From Trichodelitschia bisporula (taxonomy: Eukaryota > Ascomycota > Dothideomycetes > Phaeotrichales > Phaeotrichaceae), in assembly GCA_010356995.1 (NCBI GenBank), contig ML996704.1:232404-296403 (forward strand): a DNA stretch of 64,000 nucleotides, read 5' to 3'. This document shows, one piece after another, positions 1 to 11,660 of this stretch. Under the pieces are notes generated by a model, which was not told the DNA's origin, did no database searches, and saw only the letters and a list, made by a program, of their open reading frames with translations. Each line of letters opens with the position of its first letter. Position 1 is the first letter of the stretch. A program made the translations under genes and the position numbers.

Positions 1-1952
1 TTCAGCAGCAAATTCCCCTCACTAACCTCCTCGTCGATCTTCGCGCGGAGCACGCCCCAACTCTTCCGTCTCAGCCGCCACAGCCCGACGTCCACCTCCT
101 CAGCCGAGGCGTCGTAGCTGCGTGCACGCTCCGTGAAGCGCGCCTCCGCCTGCTGCACCGTGTCGCGAAACACAGCCCACACACGGTCCCACAGCTCGCG
201 CTCAACAGCAGGCTTGTCGCCGTGCTCGGGCGCGCCAGATCCACCTCTACCAGAACCCAGGGCATTAAACTCAAGCCCAACCGCTTCACCCAGCCTCGTC
301 CGCACCCAGCGCTCCACACGCGTAGCCAGACGTCTCATTTCCTCCTTCCTCAGCCCGGAGCCCACCTTCTCCAGCTCCTTCTTAAACATCCCATACTCAT
401 GCACAAAATCGCTCCATGGCGCGCCCTCGACACTCGCCTTCCGCGCCGTCTTCTCGAACCTTGCAAAAGCATCGGCCTTCGCACTCTCCACGATCTGCGC
501 AAAATCGTACTGCGCGCCTTTCTTCTGCCCCGCTTTGACGGCCTCGGCGACCGCGCGGCTGAACTCCGCGATCCCGGCTGCATGCGCGGCAGCGAGTTGC
601 CCCTGGAAGAGCGCCTTGAGGCGGCCGTCGATCGTGGCCTCGAGCTCGGCGCGCTTGCGCGTGTACACGCCCTTGTGGTAGCGGCTGGCCTCCAGCTCAA
701 AGTTCTTGACCACAGCCTTGCGCGCGCTGGTCATCGTGTTGCCGAGATCGGCGATAAGCGCCGGTTTGCCGGCCTCGCGTGCAGAGTCAGCTTGCTCACG
801 CTCCAGCGGGGCGACGACCTCGTCAAACTGCACCAGCACCTCGCGGGCGATTTCGTCGCAGCGGAACTGAGCGAGCAATTCCTGCTGCGTGGGGAGGTCG
901 AGATCCTTGTTGTTGACGATCTGGTCCCAGATGCTCTCGGCGTAGACGGGGAAGCCGTCGGCGGGGATGCGGCGGTGGTATTCGGGGAGCAGGAGCGGTT
1001 GGTCCGCTTCGTCGACCAGGCCGTGCCTTTTCGGGTCCTTGTAGCCTTCTCGGAAGCGGGAACTTAGCTTGTGGACCTCGGCTTCGAATTTCTCGGGCTG
1101 TAGGATCTTGTGCGGCAGCGCAACGAAGGCGAAGTCGAAGTAGTCGTCGATCTTGGAGGATTCGAGGCCTGGCGGCTTAGAGATGGAGGCCCAGAGCCGG
1201 CCAAGGTCGGCGAGCAGTGTGGCGCGCAGGTTGGCTAGTGGAGTGGTGCCGAGGTGGTCGCGGATGACGAAGAAGAGCAGCGAGCGCGGGATGGATCTGT
1301 ACGATTAGTCTCGGGCACAGAACTCAATGGCTAGGCAAACGTACTGGTTGTCCTTGACAAACAGCTGCAAATTGACCTCAAACACAGTCTTGAGCAGCCC
1401 CATGTTGGCGCCTTGGTAGAGCCCGACCTGGTGCTCCCAGATGTTGACGATGAGCACTTCGCTCGTGGCCAGAGCGAACAGCGCACTCTTGCGCTCAAAG
1501 TCCTGGTCCTCGCCGCGCTCGCGGCCGTCGGTGCCCTCAACGTCCATGACGAGGATGTTCTCAGCCATACCACGGGCCTCGCGGTCGGCGCCCTCGCGCT
1601 TATTCTTCGACATCCATATGCCCTTTGTAGTCTGGCGGCGCTCGGCCTCGCTCATGACGCCAAAGGAGGTACCAAACAGAAAGTTGAGCAGCGTGGACTT
1701 GCCCGTCGACTGCGAGCCAAAGACGGAGATGAGGTGGTAGTTGAAGCCGGCGGGGATGATCTTCTCGCGCGCCAGGTAGGTGCCAACATTTGCGTTGAAG
1801 TTCTTGTCCTCGTCGATCAGCTGGATGCCGTGCTCGTAGCTGGCGGCGGTGTCCGCGGCCATGCTCGCGAAGTGGCCGTTCATGTATTTGGCGGGTGCTG
1901 AACCGAAAGAGAGTGGCATGCTGGGCCGGCGGAGCTCTTCGGAGCCTGCCAT
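1..1952 (-). CDS. SEY1: Sey1 / atlastin-like ER fusion GTPase (3' end outside window)
   Basis: Dynamin-like GTPase of the RHD3/Sey1 family, which fuses ER tubules. Exon 1 is 1952-1345, a 48-nt intron is 1344-1297, and exon 2 runs from 1296 off the left edge, still open. About 635 residues are visible; the family is about 800-870, so the final helical part and the C-terminal membrane hairpin lie outside. The P-loop GSQSTGKST is near residues 74-82, followed by the G3 region [13 protein letters not shown] and, just after the intron, the G4 motif RDH in [11 protein letters not shown]. The rest is the long charged helical bundle typical of Sey1. The start MAGSEELRR is the first ATG in frame. The join [11 protein letters not shown] restores a conserved family stretch, which supports the splice. 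Very confident in the family. Confidence 0.95.
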
Positions 1953-2951
1953 GATGGTAGGAGCGGGTGGGGGAGGGTTAAGGGTGGAGCAAGAGGGTGT
2001 CGTGGAAGGTTGGCGATAGGGTCGGCGCGACGACAGCTACACCATGCTCCGCGCGCCAGCAAGCGCGACGATTAGGAGGGATTGCGGGAGAAGTAGTTTG
2101 TTTGCGCTGGCAGTATGCGGGTAAGGGAGCTCAAGACTAGATACAATTCCAATCTAAGAGATGCTCGTGATTAGGGAGAGAAAGGAGAAGGGCGGGCGAG
2201 AGAGTTGGAGGTTTAGGAGGACGAGACGGGCCGGGCGGGTGACGGAGGCGAATTCCATCATCGGATCCGCCGTGCCAAGTCAAGGCCTCATCTCCTTCAT
2301 CTGACAGCAACCAGTTGACTGTGCGACAAACGACGTGGACCACTTGCTTTCTGGCTATGGAGGAGTAGGAGATGTGCTGTTTGCAGCGGAGCCGTTTGTG
2401 ATGCCTCTTTGGTCTACACGCGATGCCCTATGCCGCGCTTCGAGGGCGTGCATCTCGTCCCTGCAGTCAAAGAACAGCTCTTTGTCGATACACAGTTCTC
2501 TCCGGCATCTCCATCACGATCATCACTGCGTATATCCCAAGTAACTCGTAGTGAAGCAGCAGCGCAGACTCAATAGCTAGCCCAGCATCACCAGCCTCTG
2601 CCAGGTGTCCATCAACGCCCCGTCAGTATCATCACCAGCTTGTCGTTGCATCTGCCACATTGTCCAAATCAGCCGGCTCTTGATGCCTGATCTCCCCCAG
2701 CACGTGTGCCTTGTCGCCTTCCACCCCCTCAACCTCGTGCTTACTCGTGTGGAGGAGCATCGCCCATAATCACCAACAACCTCATCAACACCCCCCGAAT
2801 GCGCCATTTGTTTGAAACTCATATCCACGTCGTGAAGTCCAATTCCTGTCCCAGCTAACTGTCTCTCCCCATCGCAATGGAGCTTCTCTAAGACCAGCCG
2901 GGCATGAATGCCCACCCACCACCCCACGTTTAGCCTATATCAAAAGTGTAT
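1953..2951. other. Intergenic, divergent promoter region between SEY1 and the phosphatase
   Basis: About 1 kb without a credible gene. The two flanking genes point away from each other, so their promoters lie here. A CCTATAT box near 2933-2939 is the only TATA-like element close to the phosphatase. Short open frames on both strands have no coherent composition. Confidence 0.6.
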
Positions 2952-4292
2952 ATGCATCATTCCCATCCTGCCTTCCCAATGGCGTCCATCCCAAGATTCT
3001 ACAAGTTCACCTTCCTCGCCGCCCTATCTCTCTTCTCCACCCTCTTCATCAGCAGCATAATGCGCGAGCAATTCTTCTGGACCGCCGCGCTCCTAACCGG
3101 CATCTGGGCCGCCCCCCTCGAAGTAGTATTCAGCAACCCCATCCCTTCCCCACGCCTCACCTTCTCCCCCAACGGCACCTTCACCCTCGCCATCTTCGAA
3201 GACCTGCACTACGGTGAAGGCGAAGCCAACCCGCCCTCGTCCGGCTGGGGCCCCATCTCCGACCGCAAATCAACCGGCGTCCTCCACACCCTGCTCAAAC
3301 ATGAGCGGCCTCACCTCGCAGTCCTCAACGGAGACCTCATCACCGGCGAAAACACCCACGCCCACAACTCAACCCGCTACCTGGATCAAATCGTCGCCCC
3401 GCTCGTTGCCGCCCGCGTCCCCTGGGCAAGCACATACGGCAACCACGACCGGCAGCAGAACCTCTCGCCCCGGTCCCTCCTCGCCCGCGAACGCCGCCTC
3501 TACCCGCACCTCTCCCTAACCCGTTGCATGACCTGCGCGCCCGGCGACCGGGACGCCAACCCCGACGCCGGGATCACGAATTATTTCCTCCCCGTCTACC
3601 CCGCGAACTCCACCCGCCCTGCGCTGATCCTGTGGTTCTTCGACTCGCGCGGCGGCCGCGAGTATGAGCCCGGCCCACTCCTGCCGGAGAACTCAACGCA
3701 CCTCCCGCCGCCCATCCCGCAATCCGTGCATCCGGATGCGGTGGCGTGGTTCGAGACCGCGCATGCCGCGCTGGCGGCGAAGTACGGCCCGCTGCCGAGT
3801 CTCGCGTTTGCGCATATCCCGCCGTACCCTTCGCTGTTTCTGCAGGGGTCTGGGAAGGTGGACCCGCGTAGGACGCCGGGGATTAATGACGATGTGCCTG
3901 TCGACTCGCAGGGCCTGAAGAAGGGCGTGTGGGACGGGAGCGATGCGCCGTTTCTGCGGGCGCTGGGACGGGCAAGGGTGGTGGGTGTGTGGAGCGGGCA
4001 TGATCATGGGAATGATTGGTGTGGGCGTTGGAATAGCACGCTGGATGCGCCTAGCGGTGGGGGGGAGGTGAGTCCGCCGGTCCGGGGGCTGTTTGTGTGT
4101 TTTGGAAGACATACCGGGTATGGGGGGTATGGGAGGTGGATGAGGGGGGCGCGGGTTGTGAGGGTGGGTTTTGGGGGGGAGGTGGAGACGTGGGTTAGGC
4201 TTGAGGATGGGAGTGTGAGTGGGCGGGTTAGGCTTAATGGGACGTATGGCGCGGATCGGTATGAGCGCGTGGAGAGGAAGTTTAGTTCGTAG
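2952..4292 (+). CDS. Calcineurin-like metallophosphoesterase (Dcr2/purple-acid-phosphatase-like), membrane-anchored or secreted
   Basis: Intronless gene, 446 aa from the first ATG. All dinuclear-metal phosphoesterase motifs are present in order: D-x-H in FEDLHYG (about residues 84-86), GD in LNGDLITGEN (about 127-128), GNHD in TYGNHDRQ (about 163-166), a histidine in FAHIPPY, and GHDHGNDWC near residue 350. The N-terminus has two hydrophobic stretches (FTFLAALSLFSTLFISS and FFWTAALLTGIWA), so the product enters the secretory pathway; several N-x-S/T sites follow. The start is uncertain. ATGs at 2952, 2979 and 3060 are in frame, and a TATA-like box only about 15 nt before 2952 favours a later one; starting at 3060 leaves a neat signal peptide. 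Fungal relatives include Dcr2-type phosphatases. The exact substrate cannot be read from sequence. Confidence 0.88.
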   Translation: MHHSHPAFPMASIPRFYKFTFLAALSLFSTLFISSIMREQFFWTAALLTGIWAAPLEVVFSNPIPSPRLTFSPNGTFTLAIFEDLHYGEGEANPPSSGWGPISDRKSTGVLHTLLKHERPHLAVLNGDLITGENTHAHNSTRYLDQIVAPLVAARVPWASTYGNHDRQQNLSPRSLLARERRLYPHLSLTRCMTCAPGDRDANPDAGITNYFLPVYPANSTRPALILWFFDSRGGREYEPGPLLPENSTHLPPPIPQSVHPDAVAWFETAHAALAAKYGPLPSLAFAHIPPYPSLFLQGSGKVDPRRTPGINDDVPVDSQGLKKGVWDGSDAPFLRALGRARVVGVWSGHDHGNDWCGRWNSTLDAPSGGGEVSPPVRGLFVCFGRHTGYGGYGRWMRGARVVRVGFGGEVETWVRLEDGSVSGRVRLNGTYGADRYERVERKFSS

Positions 4293-7200
4293 ATACCCTG
4301 TATCAATGACTCTATTCATCAAATGCGCGGGGTTGGGATGGGCGTAAGTGGTGAGGCTGAGGCGAAGCTCCCGGGCTTGTCACCTGTAAGGAGTCCTATG
4401 TAAGCCTAATGCTGACGCTCCAACAGTATCCACACTGATCAAACCGCCTCCATCAGGTGCCTCAATGCAAACCAATACCGTCGAACGCCCCGGCGCATGA
4501 CGATGGAAGTGTGAGGTGACTCACCCTCCGCTATCAACCTCCACACCTATAAACCTCCCAACGCGGCCCCCAACCTCTTCTCCCCATCGTAAAACATACC
4601 ACTCCATCTATAACCCCCTCACCAACCATTCTCTCTGCATCTCTATTACCAAACTCCCTTTCTATACCAGTCCTCACTATCCGCGCACTCTACTCTCCTC
4701 ACTTCGCTGCTCGGTGAGTGGTCCATACGTAGCCAGTCCTGCCTCCCATCGGCATGCAGCGCCGCAAGCCGACCAGCCCCCCTCTTCCTCCTCCCATTAT
4801 CGACAATGGCGACAACTACCAGCGTGAAGACCGCTGTTCACGATGCGCTGGTCGGAACCGCTGGACAACCTCAAAGTTACCCAACGCCCCCTCAAAACAT
4901 CCTGCAACTCCCTAATACCAGTGTCGTCGAGGGCCGTCTCATACACATAGCCACCGTCTTTCTCACTTGAACCAAAACATCGCCAACCTCAGACAAGCCT
5001 TGTATCCCCCTGGACCTAACCCGGCGACAAACATCGACAGCCTATTCGGTCTCCGCACCCTCTGGCACCATTCTTCATCCCTCGCAGCACCACGTTCTGC
5101 TCCGATTAGCATCGATCGCGTTAGATACCATATGCTTTTGTTGTTCCCGGTGTCTCCGCTTGAGGCAAGCTGGACTATATCACGAGGAGACTCTGCGAAT
5201 CCGGAATCGGTTGCGGACGACGGCGTGAGATGACAACGAGATGCACGGCTGTGTCGGACTCGAGCGGACGATCGCTGGGCGGACACTGCTTCAGGACGGA
5301 CTGGGTGCCCTCCTGCCAGGCGTCTGCACCTCCGCTTTATCCAGTGCCGCCGCTGCACCCAGCTCCCCGCATCGCCTATGGCCGTCACCAGACTCCACAG
5401 AGAAGTTCTGCTCTCTCTGCGCCTATATCGCTGGGCAGTACGATGAGGATGAGTCCTTTATCAACCTCACAAAGCACTTTGACGTCCGGCAGCGCATCCT
5501 TCGCACTCCTCGTCACCGACCAGAAGCACAGGAAGGTGCTCGACCACTGCATCGTTCCCAGCAGATCGTTGCCAGCTACCTCGAATTTCACTCCTGGACG
5601 CCTCGTTGGGAGCATTATCAAGCCGTTCATCATCCACTCTTTCTCATCCCCCGCTCCTCACATTCTAGTCCATCTGGGAGATCAACATCATGGCAAAGTT
5701 TCACAGTGTACCTCACGGAACTTCACATTCTGCATCTCCTCCTTGACTCAAACCTCCTCGTCACATCCCCACCATTTCTTTCCACCCTCCCGTCCTCTCC
5801 CTCGCCTTTCCGCTTCCCCTCCTATCAACTCATTACCCCAATCAGACCTTTCCTCGTCAGGTTGTATTCTTTCGGAATACCCGATGATGCCTGCTAGTAA
5901 GTTCACAGCAGCAAACGTACAGATATCTGGTTTTGTACGAGCATTTCTCGGAAAGTTCGTGGACATGTTAGAGTACTTACCAAGATGCGCCCTGGTGTTC
6001 AACCCTCCTTGCCTTCCTTTGCAGCGTATAGCCCTTCAGCTTCCGTCATGGGCCACTGCGTCACCTTCCGCGCACTCGATCCTGCTGCGCGATACGCGCG
6101 TGTTCGACGGGCCCCCTTTCCGGCCTTTCGACCTCACAAACTCGACATGCGTTTTAGTCCTTCCCTCTCAGGCATCACGCCCAGCATACCCAGGGCACTG
6201 AACGGTTGATCTCCCCCACTGATACTGCAGCTCAAAGTACCCATCAACCACAGGCTCAAGCCAGTACCAGAGAGGCCTTCAGTGCCGCAGGACCTTTACG
6301 CTGATATGCATGTCACTGATCCCTCGACGGTGGCAGTTTCGATGGCCGTTTTCTCGGGTTTGTCCTGGTTCCGTTTCAGGCGCCAAAAGCCTTGATCCGA
6401 TCCTCTGGGGCGGCTAGGCCCACAGCTGCTTCCCATGGCACCGCGGAGCGGTGCGAGCGCGGGCTGAATTCATCTCGCTCCAACGACTCTCCTCGAACGA
6501 AAGACGTGCAACTACATCGTGTACGAGTTCTCCTGCTCCTGCCTCTTCACCATCCTCGGCGTAATTTGCAACCGGACTGGCACCAAAATCCGGTACTGTG
6601 GCGGCATCAGAGTCGCAGGGGCGGTCGTCACGTGCCTACTACATCTTCCAGCAAGTCAGACGCGGACAAGCACTTCAGCCACCTCAGATGCAACCGGGGA
6701 TGAGAGGCCCGCACCTCGTCGTCAGAGGATGAGTATCGCCGTGGGCCAGCGAGTTCCAAAGCAACATGCATAGTAAACGGAAGGGCGCACTGGCACCAAG
6801 TCGGACGAGATTAAGGCCATCCCTCCCTCTGCAACAAACCAGCTCATCCATTATATCCTCATCATTATCAACATCTACTCCACTGAATATGCTCCACTTG
6901 TTGGCCTCCCCGTGTCCCCTCAAACCAACTCCTCCTGGCAACAGCGATTCCCGCCAGGAGGATCGGGGTAATCGCGACCGCAGCTACGACAGCAGCACTT
7001 CCAGCCAGGGTGATCACGATCGCACTTACGAGCACGACAACTCCCGCCAAGGCTGGGGTGGTCGTCCCGGCCGTGGTCGCGGCGGCCGTGGTAGCTGCGG
7101 TCCCGAGCGCCCTTGCCCTTGGGTTCGATGGGACGGCCCATACTGTCCTTGCGGATGCGACAGCTCTCGGAGCCCTTGCGGTCCTCACTGTTGCCGCCGG

Positions 7201-9790
7201 CACCGGAGACCATCGCGCTACTACCTGGGACCACGAAGTCCACGGGACGATCTCGAGGCTCCACCATGGATCGCCTCGGCATCTCGTCGTCCACCGGAAG
7301 GGGACGCACCCTGAGATGGCCAGCGAGTCGCCTTGCAAGTGGAGCCCAGCCCCGGCATTTTAAGAGTACCAGCCTCTCCACAAGCCCCGTCCCTCATTCC
7401 ACTTGCTCACGTATGCCGCAAACAAGGCCATTTCGAAGATCGGGGAGCTGAATGCCGCGCCAGAGGCCGCATCTGCGAAGTCCTCAACAGCGCCCTCGTC
7501 GGAACGTAACTCCCCAAGCCACGCTACTAATCGGGCAGCCACTCGTGAAGCAGACGCAGTGCTGAAAGAGCAGCCTAAGCCACCCTCGAAGCGGCAGCGA
7601 ACAGCGAGAAAAACGCGCGTTTGGCCGAGACGGTTACGACAGGCCCGCCTCCACCCGCAGCTCACCTTGTCAGCATCACCCCTTGAGCGAGTTTCCGCTG
7701 ACCTTTTACAAAGCACTCGAAGAAGCCTTCCTATGGGAGCAAAGCAGTCAGCTTGTGTCATACTGCACAGCGTAAGTTCCCATTCTTCGTAACGGTAGCC
7801 CATGCACCATATTAGTGCCAACGACGACCGGGCCGAGCATCCGCAGCTCTTTGATGGCACCATGGTGCACGAACGTAATCCGAGACAACTCCTGAGAGTG
7901 GACCGGGTGCTCTAATCCATGGCTGACTTTGCGACTGTTCTATGGTCGATGGACCCTTCGACTTCAGCGGTGGCTGGTCCGTTCAGGTGCCCCGGTAGAG
8001 ACCGCGATGCTGAAAGCCAGAACGTATATGACGACGTGTGGTCTCGACCCGGGCACCCAGCCCCTCAGCAACGCCGAAGTCCTCGCCCACATCCAGTCTC
8101 TGGATGCAAAGTACGTGCGCCATGGCCGGACCGAGACGATTCCAGACGGCCGAATTAGCGCGCCGGGTTGTCAAGACGGACTCGCCGCGTCTCCCGACTC
8201 CGGCGGCTTCACCCTCCTCGTTCACCTCCTGGATCCCAAAGTGGAAGGACGGTGCGGTCCAGCTCGGAACCGCGGGCTCGTGGTTCTACTCCATGCTGCT
8301 CCTCAGATCTTCTTCAACTTCTTTGCGCCCAGCTGTCGCGGGTTATATACACTCACATCCGTCCCCACGTCTGCGAGCGTCACCAGGCCTCCACAATGGG
8401 CTACGAATAGCGCCATGCTATCTCAGTATATCGCAGTCCGCCGGGTCGGACCGCGAATTTTTGCACGACATCTCACCGCCCACGACATCATTACCCCAAT
8501 TATCAGCCTCGCCGTGGTGGGATGTATCCGCCGTGTCCGATGCGCCAGCTGGAGCACACGCCTGCGTATGCGGATTCATCTGTGTAATTCCCTCCTTCAA
8601 CTTTGAGCTTCAGCTGACATTTTCAGTGCAACCAATGCCGGCACATTTTGTGCCGATCCGGCGGGCGGGGTCGGCGGCATATCAAAGACGTCATCAGCAT
8701 TCATACATCGCCTGCCCGTTGAGCAGCGCAAGATAGTCCTGCGACCTGAGGCGTCTTCATCGCCGCCCCAGTGCGCAATGCCCTGGGCTACCGAACCACC
8801 GGAGGACTTCACTCCTCTTCTCCCGGGCAACCTCGGCTGACTATCGCCTCCTGTCTTGCGAAGAGGGGTCCACGCGCGGGTCGATCTCGGCGAACGGTGG
8901 AGCTGACTTGGAGGGGGGAGCGGGTGCCGGGGTATATCCCGCTCCTCTCGCCTTCTGACAACGAATAGCATCCCCCTCGGGGGGGGGGTAAGGGCGAGAT
9001 TGCCGGCCGGTGTGGTCCATGATGTACGCCATGCGACAGCAGCAACCTGCGAGCCACTGCGGCCAGGTCAGCACCTCGGTAGCCAACGCAGAGGAGGCTG
9101 CGGACGAGGAGAACATTCCCAATCAGTCGGCTATGGTCCTAAGCGTCGCCGACACTATTTCTCATGTTATCTCAGGAACATACAATCCGATTACCGCACC
9201 TGGCTCCGACGAGAGCATCTTGAAGCTTCCTGGCCAAGATGCCGCCGCCCGTCCATGTCTGCCTCTACACTCCGGCGTCGTCAACAACGCGCGCAGCTAC
9301 GCTTAGTCTCACTCCACGCAGACGCCGGCACGCGTGAAGCTTCCGAAGACCACGAGCTTCAGAAGCTGTCATTCCGCACCCTTCTCCCAAAATCCCGTAC
9401 CGCAATGGTGGTCAGTCAAAGCCATCGAGTGGCCACATGCTTTCGGAATAATTTGCCATCGCTATCCGTTCTGATTAAACATATGGCGCCTCTCCGAGAG
9501 AATCAGGCATCATCGTCGTCCCTGCATCAATTCTCTCTCTCACACAACTCATAATTTCTCCCTACGTACAAAACTCCAAAACACCCTCTGATTCTGTTAG
9601 TATTCATTGTCCATTTCAGATATTTTACCCCTTTAAACCTACGCTCTTCCCAATTCCAAAGGAGGAACTGTGATCCCCACGAGCACAGTGATGGGATTCA
9701 CTCTTTCCGGCCCAAATCTAGCCCTGGGCTCGTAGCCTAGTGGGGCTAAGGCGTCTACGCTCTTGCGGATGTCTAGCTGTGTAATGAATA
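4293..9790. other. Decayed region: coding-like patches in shifting frames, no intact gene
   Basis: About 5.5 kb with fair GC content but no open frame that looks like a complete protein or splices into one. Coherent short patches change frame every 50-150 nt. They include the peptide starting MATTTSVKTAVHDALVGT at 4806, YDEDESFIN near 5440, FALLVTDQKHRKV near 5508, PQDLYADMHVTDPSTVAV near 6285, ARTYMTTCGLDPG near 8020 and MVLSVADTISHVISGTYNP near 9133. This is what one or more dead genes with many small indels would look like, or a gene with unusual structure that I cannot solve by eye. Neighbouring genes are clean, so a general base-calling problem is unlikely. Confidence 0.4.
4806..5600 (+). 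pseudogene. Possible relic of a mitochondrial aspartate/glutamate carrier (Agc1-like), N-terminal EF-hand part only
   Basis: The ATG at 4806 opens a frame beginning MATTTSVKTAVHDALVGT. From memory this closely resembles the N-terminus of fungal calcium-regulated aspartate/glutamate carriers (SLC25A12/13 type). About 600 nt downstream, two patches in different frames, YDEDESFINLTKHF (near 5440) and FALLVTDQKHRKVLDHCIV (near 5508), resemble the family's EF-hand segment (…EEFINAIAP… then …AILFRVADRKK…). The frame is lost between the pieces. I saw no mitochondrial-carrier repeats (PxD/ExxK/R) downstream, so if the identification is right the gene is truncated as well as frameshifted. This rests on short matches recalled by eye, and an unrelated gene is possible. 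Confidence 0.3.
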
Positions 9791-9794
9791 CCGG

Positions 9795-9960
9795 GGCTGG
9801 GGGAGTATCCATTCACACGGCTTCCTTTCACTTAAGGACCAACCGACTATCGATGACGTTAAGAGGCTGATAGCTCGTCTTGCCGAAGAAAAGCGCAAGG
9901 CGGACTGTGTGGCTTCTGAGTCTGAAGAGGGCATGCCGAAGCCGATACTAGTATCCATGT
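9795..9960 (+). pseudogene. Short coding relic with helical, charged C-terminal tail
   Basis: One plus-strand frame reads …HGFLSLKDQPTIDDVKRLI and continues with a lysine/glutamate-rich helix, ending …GMPKPILVSM and a stop near 9960. Composition and phase look like the last exon of a real protein, but no start, no upstream exon and no family match were found. It probably belongs to the same decayed block as the preceding 5 kb. Confidence 0.2.
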
Positions 9961-10313
9961 AGAAGAGCAGCGTATTGAGAACGAGAACGAGGTTATGAGA
10001 GGGGTAGGATGGACAATGCTGGAAGACAGATCCATAGCTCAACAATCTACCCCTTTTCAAAGCCGTGTCACGTGAAGTATCTCGCACTCAAAATCACCAC
10101 ACACATTGAACCCAGCCCATCCATTCAAAAGCACTACCGGTACACACCCCCACCCAAACACCACCCATCAGCCGGCGCAAACCAAACCCATGGCGACGCA
10201 GACCAACAGCAAAGTCATCAAGTTCTATGATACAATCCGAAAGAGCCTCTTCCAGGCCACTTTGCTAGCCGATATCGGCAACCCCAGACACCTCCCATTT
10301 TCATCGCCATAAA
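9961..10313. other. Intergenic
   Basis: About 350 nt downstream of ERD2, which is transcribed leftwards. No gene or recognisable element seen. Confidence 0.5.
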
Positions 10314-11138
10314 TCAAACCGGCAAGTTAAATTTCTTGCCCTGAAGCACCCTGTAAGGGTTAGAGGAGTAATACGGAAGAGTAGGACGATTATACTTCGT
10401 GTAGTAGATCCAGAAGAAATCCGAGTACAGCACCGTCTGCAGAATTCCCGCCGTCACGGCGATGGGATCGAAGAAGCGCGGCCGCTCGATGAAGTACCGG
10501 TACAGCCAGTTCGGGATGTACAAGGTGCGGTAGGCGCCGAGCGCGAAGAGGTAGTGCGTTGTGATTGTCTCTGCTTCGCCGGTGCGCTGCAGCATGAAGA
10601 GCTGTGGTAGGATGGCTACGGACTCGAGCCAGATGGAGAACGCCCAGAGGATTTCGGTCAGCGAGTACTTGTAGGGGAACAAGATTGCCAACACCGCTGC
10701 CCCGCCCAGCAGGTACTGGACCTGGAAGGTGTCGGCGTTGCGGTCGTGGGTGGGCTTGTAGTCGTTCAGCATCAGGTAAACCACGTAGGAGGACGAGGTG
10801 ATGAACACGATCTTGAAGATGGTGTTGTACAGCGCCGACGGTAGGTAGAACGTCCACAGAAGATCGATATACCGTGTGATGTACACGATCAGGTACAGGA
10901 ACTGCGATTTGAAGCTGATTCCGGCGGCGCTCTGCGGAAATTCGTCAGTGGGCGTGCGCGGTGCGGCTACGGGCGCGCCGGGAACGTACACTGGAGCTCT
11001 TCATCTTCTGGAGCAAGATGAAGATAGAGAGAACATGGGACAAGTCCGCTATTCACAAGCCGTCAGTATGCGCAGAACGCCGCGAGGCCCAAACCTCATT
11101 TCAAGGGGATGCGCACCGAGAATGCGAAAGAGGTTCAT
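10314..11138 (-). CDS. ERD2: ER lumen protein-retaining receptor Erd2 (K/HDEL receptor)
   Basis: Golgi/ER-Golgi membrane receptor that binds the HDEL/KDEL tail of escaped ER residents and returns them by COPI vesicles. Three exons: 11138-11117, 11048-10990 and 10931-10314, with introns of 68 and 58 nt. The spliced protein is 232 aa (yeast Erd2 is 219) and starts MNLFRILADLSHVLSIF. It continues through the family block AGISFKSQFLYLIVYITRYID and ends with the last membrane spans and the tail GKKFNLPV. Seven hydrophobic segments are visible. An ATG one codon upstream (11141) could also start it. The long second-to-third exon reading alone would give a false N-terminus (MYVPGAPV) that is really intron 2. 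It faces TAD3 divergently. Confidence 0.95.
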
Positions 11139-11141
11139 CAT

Positions 11142-11660
11142 GCTGGGCAGAGGGCAGCTAGCAGCCGGGTACCATGCAGCAGTGCTTGTAGTGAGAGGCG
11201 AGACCGCTCGATAAATGGGCGTGGGGTGATTTGGTGGTGAATGTGGGAGCAATTGTTGCAGCTCTCTCACACGATAGCAGGATAGCTTTGCTGGACGGGG
11301 GGGGGGACAGGCTGGCGGATTCACGCGCGCCGCACCCTTTCAGTTACGGCCTCAGGCATCATAGAACGTGTCACCATTTCCATGGCCAAGAACGCCAAGC
11401 TAGCCCGATCTGCCAAGGGGGGTTCGGGCCGGGTGGGCTCCGATTGAGGCGTTTTGTAGCTTGGCAAGGCGGGAACGCCTTCGGCTTCGTCTTTGACTTC
11501 TCGTCCCGAAGGAGAAGGAAACACCACGACCATGCTCTGATAGGGAAATTACCCCTCACGATCTCGTCCTTTCCGCTCTTTGAGCTGTCGTCTCTCTTGT
11601 CCTTCGCCAGTATGTCCCAACCTCGCCTCCGACACGTCCACCCGCCAACCTCACCCCGCA
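11142..11660. promoter_or_regulatory. Shared divergent promoter region ERD2 / TAD3
   Basis: 519 nt between the starts of two divergent housekeeping genes. It contains a G-run near 11297-11307 and pyrimidine-rich DNA just before TAD3, but no clear TATA box. Its role as a shared promoter is inferred from position only. Confidence 0.5.

Noticed and set aside
3693-4322. 209-codon antisense frame in the phosphatase gene
   Set aside because: Pro/His/Arg-rich composition typical of a complement shadow of a GC-rich gene.
9727-9775. tRNA-like A-box (TAGCCTAGTGG) suggesting a tRNA gene
   Set aside because: No B-box (GGTTCGANTCC type) at the right distance and no foldable acceptor stem; taken as chance.
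10984-10991. Separate start MYVPGAPV for ERD2
   Set aside because: These residues come from intron 2; two upstream short exons rebuild the true N-terminus MNLFRILADLSHV.
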